19,231 nt of DNA from an uncultured Lachnospiraceae bacterium (GTDB lineage Bacteria; Bacillota; Clostridia; Lachnospirales; Lachnospiraceae), in assembly GCA_934385475.1 (NCBI GenBank), contig CAKRPS010000041.1:1-19231 (forward strand), given 5' to 3'. The notes beneath the pieces were generated by a model that saw nothing but the letters and a program-made list of their open reading frames with translations, was not told the DNA's origin and searched no databases. Positions 6,717 to 14,342 of the stretch are shown piece by piece. Position 1 is the first letter of the stretch; the number at the start of each line of letters is the position of its first letter. Position numbers and translations under genes: made by a program.

Positions 6717-7304
6717 TCAACCAATAAGATTCCCTTTTTCGATATTCTCCCGGATGATCTCCTCTGTCACCTCATACAGCCGCTCTGAACCAAGTCTGGT
6801 CTTATCCTGTCTGCCATGCACCTGCTTTGCCGTCACCCGGTGCTCTCTCCAGTCGCCGCCACCGTTGCTGTTATTGAGGATCAGCGGTTGGAAATTATCC
6901 ATGGCATGGGCAAATTTCGCCTCCGGCGTCTGGAAGTCCTCAAACTCATCAAACAGCGCAGTAAGCTCCTTTTTCTGTTCCTCCGGCAAAATAGAAAAGA
7001 TCCTCTCCTTTGCAGCATCCTCCCTGGCTTTCTGGGTTTTCAGGTTTTCGGCATCATAAGCATAGGTATCGCCTGCATCAATCTCCACAATGTCATGAAT
7101 CAGACACATCAGCATAACCTTGGCAATATCGACCGGCTCATTGGAATACTCTCTTAACAGATACGCCATGATTGCCATGTGCCATGCATGCTCTGCATCA
7201 TTTTCATTCCTGCCATGCCCGGAAAGGTGGGTCTGGCGGAAAATATTTTTCTCCTTATCAATTTCCAGTGCAAAATCCAGTTGTTGTCTTAATCGTTCTT
7301 CCAT
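6717..7304 (-). CDS. HD-domain phosphohydrolase (YfbR/HDDC2-like)
   Basis: A 195-residue metal-dependent phosphohydrolase of the HD superfamily. The metal-binding set is visible: His39 (ENDAEHAWHMA), the His-Asp pair 70-71 with Glu74 (LIHDIVEID), and a later Asp in AHAMDNFQP. Relatives such as YfbR hydrolyse deoxynucleoside 5'-monophosphates; the pattern HDIVEIDAGDTYAYD fits that group well. The frame is open to 7415 but the start at 7304 (MEERLRQQLDFALEIDKEKN) matches the family and has GGGAG about 10 bases upstream. It is divergent from the DUF1848 gene and appears monocistronic. The substrate is inferred from family membership only. Confidence 0.88.
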   Translation of the reverse strand: MEERLRQQLDFALEIDKEKNIFRQTHLSGHGRNENDAEHAWHMAIMAYLLREYSNEPVDIAKVMLMCLIHDIVEIDAGDTYAYDAENLKTQKAREDAAKERIFSILPEEQKKELTALFDEFEDFQTPEAKFAHAMDNFQPLILNNSNGGGDWREHRVTAKQVHGRQDKTRLGSERLYEVTEEIIRENIEKGNLIG

Positions 7305-7392
7305 TGGTTCATTTCTCCCTTTTTGTTTATCTGTATCTATTTTATCATACGGTTCTAAGTACAGTGTGTACAACCTGAATCGTTTTTTATGA

Positions 7393-7398
7393 TATAAT
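7393..7398 (+). promoter_or_regulatory. Possible -10 element for the DUF1848 gene
   Basis: A perfect TATAAT lies in the 196-base divergent gap about 100 bases before the TTG start at 7501. No clear TTGACA-like hexamer is at the right distance, so the call is tentative. Confidence 0.3.
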
Positions 7399-7500
7399 TC
7401 AAATCGGAGTTTCAAACTGGAGTGCTGTAAGAGCGGCCATGCATATTAAGAAATTGTGAGGATACTTGTTAAATAACTGGTTAAGGAAGGGATAGATACT

Positions 7501-8430
7501 TTGATTATACAAACCGGCTTGCGTACGGATATTCCGGCTTTCTATCGTGAATGGTTTCTGAATCGGATAAAAGAAGGATATGTTCTGGTGCGTAATCCTT
7601 ATAATGAAAATCAGGTTACCCAATATAGCCTTGATCCAAATGTGGTGGATTTGATTGGCTTCTGCACCAAAAACCCGGCACCAATGCTGCCATATATGGG
7701 TTTATTAAAGGATTACGGTCAGTACTGGTTCGTGACGATTACCCCCTATGGAAAAGAAATTGAACCCGGAGTTCCTGCATGGGAAAGGGTGGTGCAGGAT
7801 TTTCGGAGATTGTCGAAAATAGTGGGAATTGACAGCATTGGATGGCGTTATGACCCTATCTTTCTCTCAGATATCTATACGCCGGAAAGGCATTTGAGAG
7901 ATTTTGAGTCTATGGCAACAGGTTTAAGCGGATATACCAAAACGTGCGTGATCAGCTTTATCGATCTGTATGCTAAAGTAAGAAAAAATTTCCCAGAGGT
8001 GCGGGAAGTTCCCTCAAAAGAACGTATCGAAATCGGCAAAGAGATGATTCGTATTGCGCGTAAATATGGAATGACCGTAAAACCCTGTGCGGAAGGCGAT
8101 GAACTCGCTGCCTATGGCGCAGACTGCCGGGGTTGTATGACAATGGAAACTTATGAAAATGCACTTCATTGCCGACTGGATCACCCGAAGAAAAAGGGAG
8201 CCAGAAAAGAATGTGCCTGCTATTTGTCCTGCGATATCGGTGCCTATAATACCTGTGGACATCTGTGCAGATACTGTTACGCAAATTACAGCGAGCAGTT
8301 AGTCAATCAAAACCGGAAAATGCATGATGTAAATTCCCCGTTTCTGATAGGACAGAGCAGACCTGATGATGTGATTCATCAGGCAAAACAGGAAAGCTGG
8401 AAAAATGGACAACTTTCCCTTTTTCTCTGA
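7501..8430 (+). CDS. DUF1848 family protein with Cys-rich C-terminus
   Basis: A 309-residue protein of the DUF1848 family (function not established). It starts at TTG with AAGGAAGG 10 bases upstream; this start gives the family's standard beginning MIIQTGLRTDIPAFY, so the rare codon is believable. The C-terminal part holds a tight cysteine cluster at 238, 240, 244, 252, 256 and 259 (CAC, SCDIG, TCGHLCRYCYAN) that looks able to bind an Fe-S cluster, with further cysteines around 196-212. The final QLSLFL tail is also typical. An Fe-S enzyme role is inference. The last 132 bases overlap an antisense open frame that I consider decayed. Confidence 0.88.
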   Translation: MIIQTGLRTDIPAFYREWFLNRIKEGYVLVRNPYNENQVTQYSLDPNVVDLIGFCTKNPAPMLPYMGLLKDYGQYWFVTITPYGKEIEPGVPAWERVVQDFRRLSKIVGIDSIGWRYDPIFLSDIYTPERHLRDFESMATGLSGYTKTCVISFIDLYAKVRKNFPEVREVPSKERIEIGKEMIRIARKYGMTVKPCAEGDELAAYGADCRGCMTMETYENALHCRLDHPKKKGARKECACYLSCDIGAYNTCGHLCRYCYANYSEQLVNQNRKMHDVNSPFLIGQSRPDDVIHQAKQESWKNGQLSLFL

Positions 8431-8811
8431 TATAGTTATTTCCCAGACTAAGACCGTTTGTAGCCACGAAATAGCAACCAGCCAAACAGGAGCAGAGACA
8501 AGCAATCCCAGAATAGCCGCCACAACCAGAGAACCGAACCCCCGAAAAAGTCTCTTCTGCGATAAAACTCTATCCAGTTTTAATATTCTCTCGGAGATCA
8601 GTTCTCCGATTGCCATCACGATAAACGCTACCGGCAGAAAGCCTGCTATGACCAGATTGCCAACGAACGGATTTTCCAGATATTCCGGCCGCTTTACTAC
8701 GATCAGGATAAGTGCAACCGTGTACAGAATCCACCCCACATTTCCCGGAATGTCATAGAGAATCCACTTGCCATCTGATATTTTCGTTTCATACAGATCC
8801 TTGATGCTTCC
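8299..8811 (-). pseudogene. Truncated membrane protein, fused behind a methyltransferase remnant
   Basis: The frame encodes a protein with several hydrophobic segments (NVGWILYTVALILIVV, LVIAGFLPVAFIVMAI, LVVAAILGLLVSAPVWLVAI) after the opening IKDLYETKISDGKWILYDI. It has no start codon of its own in this frame: it continues directly from the methyltransferase C-terminus. After about base 8430 the frame runs antisense through the end of the DUF1848 gene to a stop at 8299, which is most simply explained by loss of its true 3' end. Family not recognised. Confidence 0.6.
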
Positions 8812-9022
8812 CGGAAAAGGAATCGCCCGGTTTACCTCTCTGCAATATTCCACGTAGGCTTCCCCATATAGATTTTCAAGCCACTTTTCCATTTTCTATC
8901 TTATACCGTTCAAACAGCCCAAGCGCCGTCAGGATGCACGCCACCACGGTAGCTGCTATGATGAGAACTCCATAAATCGGACCGACTCCGTATACCGGCA
9001 AATGATCTTTTTTCTCTTGCAT
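8812..9022 (-). pseudogene. Isoprenylcysteine carboxyl methyltransferase-like gene, internal deletion
   Basis: The ATG at 9022 opens a 48-codon frame (MQEKKDHLPVYGVGPIYGVL, a hydrophobic helix, then LGLFERYKIENGK) that resembles the N-terminus of bacterial isoprenylcysteine methyltransferase-like membrane enzymes. It stops at 8876. In another frame the DNA at 8892-8812 reads EKWLENLYGEAYVEYCREVN followed by RAIPF, the usual C-terminus of the same family. The roughly 100-residue middle, which carries the catalytic region, is missing and the joint is out of frame. The gene is therefore dead; its stop codon is also gone, so the C-terminus runs on into the next remnant. Confidence 0.75.
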
Positions 9023-9066
9023 CTTTTTTCTCCACGTCATCTTTGATTCAAATTTACATCCAGCTT

Positions 9067-9435
9067 CTATGCAAGATGCTTTTCAAGCAATACCAAATGA
9101 ACACCTGGCAGTCCGTTAAATGTGGTCGGTACAATCCCGATTTCCTCATATCCCAGCTTATGATACAAAGCGCGGGCTGCCGCATTTCTCTCATTCGTAT
9201 CCATGCGAAGCTCCGTACATCCTGTTTCTTTAGCATGTGTCTCATAAAAGTTCACAAATGCCCTGCCGTAACCTTTTCCTGCCGCGTCCGCAGCCATCCG
9301 GCGAACCGGATACACTCCCCGTATTCATCCCGTCGTCTGTTTTCCGCTTTCCTCGGCATCATGTATTTTGTCGTATATCTTTTCAACTGCTTCCAGATCA
9401 CATTCCGTCGCTTTTCTGATACAAACTCTGTTCAT
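9067..9435 (-). pseudogene. GNAT N-acetyltransferase, nonsense mutation and internal deletion
   Basis: Start at 9435 (MNRVCIRKATECDLEAVEKI) with GGAGAG upstream, 14 bases after the corA stop. The same frame meets TGA at 9325-9327 where relatives have Trp (G-W-IRGVYPVR), then continues IRGVYPVRRMAADAAGKGYG and AFVNFYETHAKETGC to the family end TTFNGLPGVHLVLLEKHLA. The segment between YPVR and GKGYG that carries the central beta strands is missing, making the coding length 122 codons against about 165 in intact relatives. The C-terminal acetyl-CoA motif (GKGYGRAF) is still readable. Both lesions make an active enzyme unlikely. Confidence 0.8.
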
Positions 9436-9449
9436 TTTCTCATCTCTCC

Positions 9450-10367
9450 TTACCAGAATTTTTTCTTTTTCATGATCCACATACTGAGGCAGACAATCAA
9501 GATTCCTGCTCCTATCACCGCCTCATATCCATATTTCCACGTCAGCTCCTTCATCCCGGCAAAATTCATTCCATACCAGCCCGCCAACAGCGACAGCGGC
9601 AGAAATACCGTAGTCACAATCGTGAGTATTTTCATGATTCCATTCTGCCGGATGTCAATCTCCGCCTGAAAAAGCTCGCGTACCTGAATACAGTGCTCCC
9701 GCAGAAGCTGTGCCTCATTTAAGAGCCGTCCAATCCTTTTCTCCAGAATATGATAAAAGGTCTCTTCTTCATTGTTAAACAGACCCATCTTATTTTCTTC
9801 CAGCTCGCAGACCATCTCGTCCAGCTGTGTGTAATATTTCATCCATCCGATTACCTCTTTATAAAGTGCCATAATCTTTGAATTAACATTGTCTACTTCG
9901 CCTTTCAATGCCATATCTTCCATCTGTATCATCTGGTCTTCCAGTTCTTCCAGATGATGAAGGTCCTTCCCGATCAGTTGTTCCAGTATTTCATAAAAAA
10001 CCCGTCCAATGCTTCCTTCCACTCTGCACTTTTCCCGCATCAGGCGTCTGACCAGAGAGTTAATGGCACCGGAGTCATCGCAGATTGCCAATCGGCCACC
10101 CGTCATCAGATAACTGAATGCGATTTTTTTATCCTGTCGTATGAGCCGTGGCGTGACAACCGTTCCGCACAGGCATTCCTTCCGGATCTCAGCTTTACAC
10201 ACGCGGGCATCCCGCAGCACCGGCATGTGACAAAAGCTTTCGTCAAGTTCTGCGGCGGCAGCTTTTCTGTCCATCTCCTCTGAAGTAAACAGTAACAAGA
10301 TGGTACTCTCTTTTTCTGCAGCACCTTTTATCTCCGACAGTTCCTGCCCAATCACGTATTTTTTCAT
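9450..10367 (-). CDS. CorA-like divalent cation transporter
   Basis: A 305-residue inner-membrane protein of the CorA family (Mg2+/Co2+ type channels). A cytoplasmic alpha/beta N-terminal domain is followed by a long helical region (about 130-240), then two C-terminal membrane segments (ILTIVTTVFLPLSLLAGWY and AVIGAGILIVCLSMWI) with the diagnostic GMN motif at 266-268 between them. The start at 10367 has AGGAGG about 5 bases upstream, located inside the last codons of the previous gene, with which it overlaps as ATGA, so translation is probably coupled. Substrate ion is not certain from sequence. Confidence 0.92.
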   Translation of the reverse strand: MKKYVIGQELSEIKGAAEKESTILLLFTSEEMDRKAAAAELDESFCHMPVLRDARVCKAEIRKECLCGTVVTPRLIRQDKKIAFSYLMTGGRLAICDDSGAINSLVRRLMREKCRVEGSIGRVFYEILEQLIGKDLHHLEELEDQMIQMEDMALKGEVDNVNSKIMALYKEVIGWMKYYTQLDEMVCELEENKMGLFNNEEETFYHILEKRIGRLLNEAQLLREHCIQVRELFQAEIDIRQNGIMKILTIVTTVFLPLSLLAGWYGMNFAGMKELTWKYGYEAVIGAGILIVCLSMWIMKKKKFW

Positions 10368-11002
10368 TCTTCCCTCCTTGCATGACCATATCCCACAATC
10401 CATATCAGGATGAAAAAGAAGATCATGCTCTCACTCATCAGACCATTGGTAAACCCGATCCGAAATGGCGTATCCGGCAGCATACTCTTCACAACGGATA
10501 AACCCCCGTAAAATACCAGCACGTTTCCAGCTGCCATCCATCTGGGCAGCGTAGTCTTGCCGCGTACCACCAAATAAAACCAGTAAAGGAATACCGGAAG
10601 CGCTGCTTCCTGATACCCATTGCCATTCATCCAGGAATACAGGTACAGGATCATTATATAAAATAAATGCAGGCACATCCAGGGGGTCAGGCCAAAAGCG
10701 TTCAGATAATGATAGATCTTCCGCTCCTTTTCTTCCTTGATAAATTTCTCCAGATAAAACAATGCAATACCATAGCATAGAATACCAGGAAATGCCAGAA
10801 GCATTGCAAGGCTGTTTCTCCAGGGTGCTATCTGTATAACGCCCTGCGTCAGCCAGAATAACTTGCCGGAATGTGCGGTATCCCCATACACCATCAGCCA
10901 ATCACCGCCTCCATAACACAGGCAGCCTAATATCCCGCAGATCATGGCAAGCGCCAGTCCTTTTTTGCTGAATCCTTCTTTATTTTCATATTGAGTGTTC
11001 AT
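10364..11002 (-). CDS. Multi-pass membrane protein, possibly DUF6796 family
   Basis: A 212-residue protein with about six hydrophobic segments and an early GGGDWLMVYGD motif after the first helix, which recalls the DUF6796 group of clostridial membrane proteins. Its function is unknown. Ribosome site AGGAGAAGG lies between the TAG of the preceding cupin gene and this ATG, a gap of only 9 bases; the 3' end overlaps corA by ATGA. It is therefore in the middle of a tight operon. Confidence 0.8.
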   Translation of the reverse strand: MNTQYENKEGFSKKGLALAMICGILGCLCYGGGDWLMVYGDTAHSGKLFWLTQGVIQIAPWRNSLAMLLAFPGILCYGIALFYLEKFIKEEKERKIYHYLNAFGLTPWMCLHLFYIMILYLYSWMNGNGYQEAALPVFLYWFYLVVRGKTTLPRWMAAGNVLVFYGGLSVVKSMLPDTPFRIGFTNGLMSESMIFFFILIWIVGYGHARREE

Positions 11003-11011
11003 ATCCTTCTC

Positions 11012-11779
11012 CTATTCCAACTTCTGATACTGCTCCTCCGTCACAGGCTCACACCACTCATTGGAACCTTCTTCTCCCGGCACTTCAATCGCCAGATGAC
11101 TGAACCAGCTATCCGGTGCTGCGCCATGCCAGTGCTTTACCTCTGCCGGAATATTGATGCAGTCTCCCGGTTTCATTTCAATGGCATCTTTTCCCTCTTC
11201 CTGATAGTATCCACGTCCTGCAACACATACCAGAATCTGTCCACCACCGCTCTTTGCATGGTGAATATGCCAGTTATTGCGGCAACCCGGCTCAAAGGTT
11301 ACATTGAAAATTCCCACCTGGCTTGTGGATACCGGTGCCAGATAACTCTTACCGCTGAAATACTGTGCAAAGCCATCATTTGGCTGTCCAATCGGGAATA
11401 CCATTTGTTTGGCGTGTGCTCTCATCGCCTCATCCTCATAAGGCAGATCTCCTTCACCTGCTGCCCACACTTCTTTGGCCAGATTAAAAACCGCCCAGGC
11501 TTTTGGCCATCCTGCATAGAATCCCACATGTGTAATAACCGCTGCGATTTCCTTCTGGGATACACCATGGTCTTTTGCATTCTGCAAGTGGAACTTCAAA
11601 GAAGAATCTGTAATTCCCTGTGCCATCAAAGCTACTACTGTAATAATGCTTCTTGTCTTCACATCAATATCTGCATTGTTCCAGTTCTCCCCAAAGAGAA
11701 CATCATCATTATAATGGGCAAACTCCGGTGCAAATTCGCCCAGTGCGTTTCTTCCTGCCGTCTGTACAATCTTTGCCAT
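11012..11779 (-). CDS. Carboxymuconolactone decarboxylase/cupin fusion protein
   Basis: A 255-residue two-domain protein. Residues about 20-115 resemble the carboxymuconolactone decarboxylase/AhpD-like helical domain (RSIITVVALMAQGITDSSLK, HLQNAKDHGVSQKEIAAVI, HVGFYAGWPKAWAVFNLAKE); the CxxC redox pair of AhpD is absent. Residues about 150-240 are a cupin with metal ligands in NNWHIHHAKSGGGQ and PAEVKHWHGA. Fusions of this layout are common in Firmicutes next to flavodoxins and LysR regulators and are usually treated as oxidoreductase or detoxification accessories; the actual substrate is not known. It starts 11 bases after the flavodoxin stop with AGGGG upstream. Confidence 0.88.
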   Translation of the reverse strand: MAKIVQTAGRNALGEFAPEFAHYNDDVLFGENWNNADIDVKTRSIITVVALMAQGITDSSLKFHLQNAKDHGVSQKEIAAVITHVGFYAGWPKAWAVFNLAKEVWAAGEGDLPYEDEAMRAHAKQMVFPIGQPNDGFAQYFSGKSYLAPVSTSQVGIFNVTFEPGCRNNWHIHHAKSGGGQILVCVAGRGYYQEEGKDAIEMKPGDCINIPAEVKHWHGAAPDSWFSHLAIEVPGEEGSNEWCEPVTEEQYQKLE

Positions 11780-11790
11780 AATAAAAACCC

Positions 11791-12261
11791 CTATAATGTC
11801 TTTACCCAGTTTTCGATTTCCTGTCTGTTAATACGGTTGAGAAGTCTGCCCTCCTCAATTTCCGCTCCGGGCGCAGAAGGCTGCAGTTCCTTCACCGTAT
11901 TGCCAAATCCGCTTCCTCCCGAGGTAGCAAACAGGACGATCTTCTTGCCGCTGAAATTGTATTTCTCCAGAAAAGTGTTGATAATGGTCGGTGCCACATA
12001 CCACCATACCGGAAATCCGATCAGGATAACGTCATAATTCTCTACCTGCGGATTTTTGTCTACAATCTCCGGTCTGATCTTTTTATCACTCATTTCCACG
12101 CTGCTTCTGGATTTCTTATTCATCCAGTCAAGGTCAGCACTGGTATAGGGAGTCTTTGGTGTAATCTCGTATAAGTCTGCTTCTGCCACCTCTGCAAGCG
12201 TCTCTGCCGCTTTTCTGGTTGTACCGGTTGCGCTGAAATACGCTACTAATTTCTTACTCAT
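11791..12261 (-). CDS. Flavodoxin
   Basis: A 156-residue FMN-binding electron carrier. The phosphate-binding loop is SATGTTRKAAE near the N-terminus (MSKKLVAYFSATGTTRKAAE), and IGFPVWWYVAP provides the aromatic residues that stack on the flavin; FATSGGSGFGNT forms the third loop. The frame is open to 12357, but the start at 12261 is chosen for its AGGAGG site about 8 bases upstream and the standard flavodoxin beginning. It leads a tight operon with the decarboxylase/cupin, membrane and CorA genes and lies downstream of a LysR regulator that may control it. Confidence 0.92.
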   Translation of the reverse strand: MSKKLVAYFSATGTTRKAAETLAEVAEADLYEITPKTPYTSADLDWMNKKSRSSVEMSDKKIRPEIVDKNPQVENYDVILIGFPVWWYVAPTIINTFLEKYNFSGKKIVLFATSGGSGFGNTVKELQPSAPGAEIEEGRLLNRINRQEIENWVKTL

Positions 12262-12322
12262 AACTTTTTCCTCCTGTCTGAAAATTCTTGTCTTCCCATT
12301 ACATACGAACAGCTTCTTAAGT

Positions 12323-12367
12323 AAAATAAAAAATGTGTAAGATCCGCTGTTCCTCACTTACACATTT
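12323..12367 (-). terminator. Terminator downstream of the LysR gene
   Basis: A perfect 11-bp stem (AAATGTGTAAG at 12331-12341 and CTTACACATTT at 12357-12367) with a 15-base loop. On the minus strand it is followed by a T-rich run (12333 down to 12323). It should end transcription from lysR, so the flavodoxin operon probably has its own promoter after this point. Confidence 0.85.
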
Positions 12368-12417
12368 ATTATAAATCCCGTATTTTGTTATGACTAATAC
12401 TTATATCACATATCCCT

Positions 12418-13296
12418 CTATGCCCGAAAGGCATTGATTTCATCAATGAATAACTGGATTGCTCTGGAATAGGGTATATTCCGCCGCCATGCGATCACGG
12501 TGCTTGCCTTGATCTCCGGAGAAAGCCTTCTTTGCACCAGTAAATCCTGTCGCCAGTACTTGGCAGCTCCTTCAATGGAAATCGGATAGCCAAGTCCATT
12601 CATCGCCATCACGCCTGCATTGGTTCCCAGATTGCTGGTAAAGGCTATCTGTACTTTCTCAAAATCCCTTCCAAACCAGTTCGCAAGTTCACTCTGAACG
12701 CCATATCGCTCCGGCAGAATCAGTGGAAGCTGCAAAAGGTCTTCTTTCGTGATGACTTCCTTCTGTGCTAACGGATCATCCGGTTTCATGCTGACAACCC
12801 ATCTGTCACTGTCCTGTATTCTGATATAATCGAGATTCTCTGTGTTCGTCGGTTCCAGAAACAGGCCGATATCAATCAGTCCCTTGTTCATCATGTCCAA
12901 CGTTGTATCGGCGGTTCCCGTATGAAGCGCGATCTGCACCAGAGGATATTTTTCCTTAAAACGGGCAATGATCTGCGCCAGTATCTCCACAGCCGCGAAC
13001 TCACCACAGCCAACAGTGATCACTCCGTCTACTACTCCGGCATCCTCTTTGAATTCATCAACGATCCGGTCCTCCAGATCGAGGATTTCCAATGCTCTCC
13101 GCTTTAACAGGATTCCTTCATCTGTCAGGGTAATGCTGCGCCCGCCCCTGTGAAAAAGGGCACAGCCCAGCTCCTCCTCCAACGCCGCAAGCTGCCTGGA
13201 TAGGGTCGGCTGGGTAATATGCAGCTGTTCTGCCGCCTTGGTAAAGCTCTGTTCTTTTGCCACGACCAAAAAATAGCGCAATACTCTCAGTTCCAT
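12418..13296 (-). CDS. LysR-family transcriptional regulator
   Basis: A 292-residue regulator. The N-terminal winged helix-turn-helix is clear (MELRVLRYFLVVAKEQSFTK, AAEQLHITQPTLSRQLAALE, EELGCALFHRGGRSITLTDEG), then a linker helix and a periplasmic-binding-protein-like ligand domain from about residue 90. Ribosome site GAGGAAG about 9 bases before the start. It begins 42 bases after the ATC-hydrolase-like gene and ends before a strong terminator, so it is probably transcribed with the former and acts on the flavodoxin/cupin operon or on its own promoter. The ligand is unknown. Confidence 0.93.
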   Translation of the reverse strand: MELRVLRYFLVVAKEQSFTKAAEQLHITQPTLSRQLAALEEELGCALFHRGGRSITLTDEGILLKRRALEILDLEDRIVDEFKEDAGVVDGVITVGCGEFAAVEILAQIIARFKEKYPLVQIALHTGTADTTLDMMNKGLIDIGLFLEPTNTENLDYIRIQDSDRWVVSMKPDDPLAQKEVITKEDLLQLPLILPERYGVQSELANWFGRDFEKVQIAFTSNLGTNAGVMAMNGLGYPISIEGAAKYWRQDLLVQRRLSPEIKASTVIAWRRNIPYSRAIQLFIDEINAFRA

Positions 13297-13338
13297 GCAA
13301 TTTCTTCCTCATTTTCAGGCGCATCAGCCAGACCGTTC

Positions 13339-13935
13339 TTATCTTTTAAAGTGAAAATCGCAGCACCGGCCGCCGGTTCCCAGCGTCTGCGTCCGAAGAA
13401 ACTGAATCCCCGGAAGATTCCCATATGCGTACTCATCATTCTTGCAAAAAACATGCACCAGCTCCGGACAACCATACTTTGCGCAATAATCTGTGTAGGG
13501 ACATTTCGTCACATCAACCTTCAGTTCACGTGAGGTCTCTGTTATAAAACGTTCTGTAAAACCAGCTTCCGGACCAAATCCACTTCTCATTCCTGTAGCA
13601 AAGATTTTCATAAACAGACTTTTCATTCCGGGGATTTTCAACATACCCGCATAGGTTTTTCCTCTTTTCCCGGAAAGATTGGCTGCTCCCTCCTCCATGA
13701 TCGACATTACGTCTTCGACTCCGCAGGACTGCATGGCCTTATAAACGGCAATCGCCGGAAAGATACTCACGTAAGTGTGCTGTGCAACCGCTTTGGTATG
13801 GTCCGGATTCTCCTGCATCAGATCATCATAATTCTTTTCCGCTTTCTGCCATACTTTTTGAGCCTGCCCGGAAGACAGCTTTCGGTCTATCACACTTTTA
13901 TAAGAAACCGCATGTTTGCTCTCTGATAATTTCAT
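13339..13935 (-). CDS. L-2-amino-thiazoline-4-carboxylic acid hydrolase-like protein
   Basis: A 198-residue protein of the ATC-hydrolase family. In characterised members the enzyme opens L-2-amino-thiazoline-4-carboxylate to S- or N-carbamoyl-cysteine on the way to L-cysteine; many clostridial relatives are uncharacterised. Visible family signs are the Cys-rich C-terminal half (KCPYTDYCAKYGCPE, HVFCKNDE) and the terminal GGRCCDFHF motif. Start at 13935 with AGGAGGAG a few bases upstream; the frame to 13989 lacks a site. It is the first gene after a promoter at 13980-14008 and is followed by lysR. Confidence 0.8.
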   Translation of the reverse strand: MKLSESKHAVSYKSVIDRKLSSGQAQKVWQKAEKNYDDLMQENPDHTKAVAQHTYVSIFPAIAVYKAMQSCGVEDVMSIMEEGAANLSGKRGKTYAGMLKIPGMKSLFMKIFATGMRSGFGPEAGFTERFITETSRELKVDVTKCPYTDYCAKYGCPELVHVFCKNDEYAYGNLPGIQFLRTQTLGTGGRCCDFHFKR

Positions 13936-13965
13936 TGCTCTCCTCCTGATCGATATGTACCAGTT

Positions 13966-14008
13966 GTTATCGTAACCAAAGTATGGCATGGTGATAAAGC
14001 AATGTCAA
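13966..14008 (-). promoter_or_regulatory. Sigma-70-type promoter and palindromic operator before the ATC-hydrolase gene
   Basis: On the minus strand a perfect TTGACA (14003-14008) is 17 bases from CATACT (13980-13985), a 4-of-6 match to the -10. Just downstream, around the expected start of transcription, is the perfect palindrome GTTACGATAAC (13966-13976), well placed for a repressor. Confidence 0.5.
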
Positions 14009-14224
14009 TACAGTCAAATTTCCTGAAAATCCTATTCCCAACGGAAAAAACGGATGATTCCTTGCTATTTATAATCCAACCGCAAATATGTTGTAAATCC
14101 TCGAAATCTCCACGGTTACAATCTTCAACAACACACCGCCTGACATTACATAGAACCAGACTTCACGAGCCCGCTGCGTTTTTGCAATAGGCGTAGCAAT
14201 CGCGGCACCAAGAATCACTCCTGC
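14002..14224. other. Gene-free stretch with no recognised content
   Basis: Between the promoter at 13980-14008 and the deaminase remnant I see only short open frames without ribosome sites. The minus strand reads a short hydrophobic stretch (AGVILGAAIATPIAKTQ) directly after the deaminase remnant's stop, which may be a further decayed gene end, but I cannot assign it. Confidence 0.3.
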
Positions 14225-14336
14225 TTAATTGCCTGCATAGCGATCTTTTCCCCGCCAGTTCGGCATCATTTCTTTGAGGGTAACGATTTCTCTGTTTTCG
14301 TAATCCACCATGATAAAGTTCTTCCCAAATATCCAT
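14225..14336 (-). pseudogene. Cytidine/blasticidin deaminase-like gene, internal deletion remnant
   Basis: ATG at 14336 with GGAG upstream reads MDIWEELY, the typical beginning of a clostridial cytidine-deaminase-like protein. One base out of frame the DNA continues IMVDYENREIVTLKEMMPNW then RGKDRYAGN and a stop at 14225, which resembles the C-terminus of the same family. The roughly 100 residues between, carrying the zinc-binding HxE and PCxxC motifs, are missing. The 112-base length is one more than a multiple of three, consistent with an out-of-frame deletion. The assignment rests on remembered family sequence, so it is less than certain. Confidence 0.6.
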
Positions 14337-14342
14337 GTTAAT

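Noticed and set aside
9043..9669. A 208-codon plus-strand open frame
   Set aside because: It runs antisense to the acetyltransferase remnant and corA, has no ribosome site and no family resemblance.
10991..12037. A 348-codon plus-strand open frame
   Set aside because: It is the antisense shadow of the CMD/cupin and flavodoxin genes, whose own family motifs are clear.
13978..14008. MerR-type promoter with 19-base spacer (TTGACA to TACTTT)
   Set aside because: A 17-base spacing to CATACT gives a normal sigma-70 promoter and no MerR gene is nearby.
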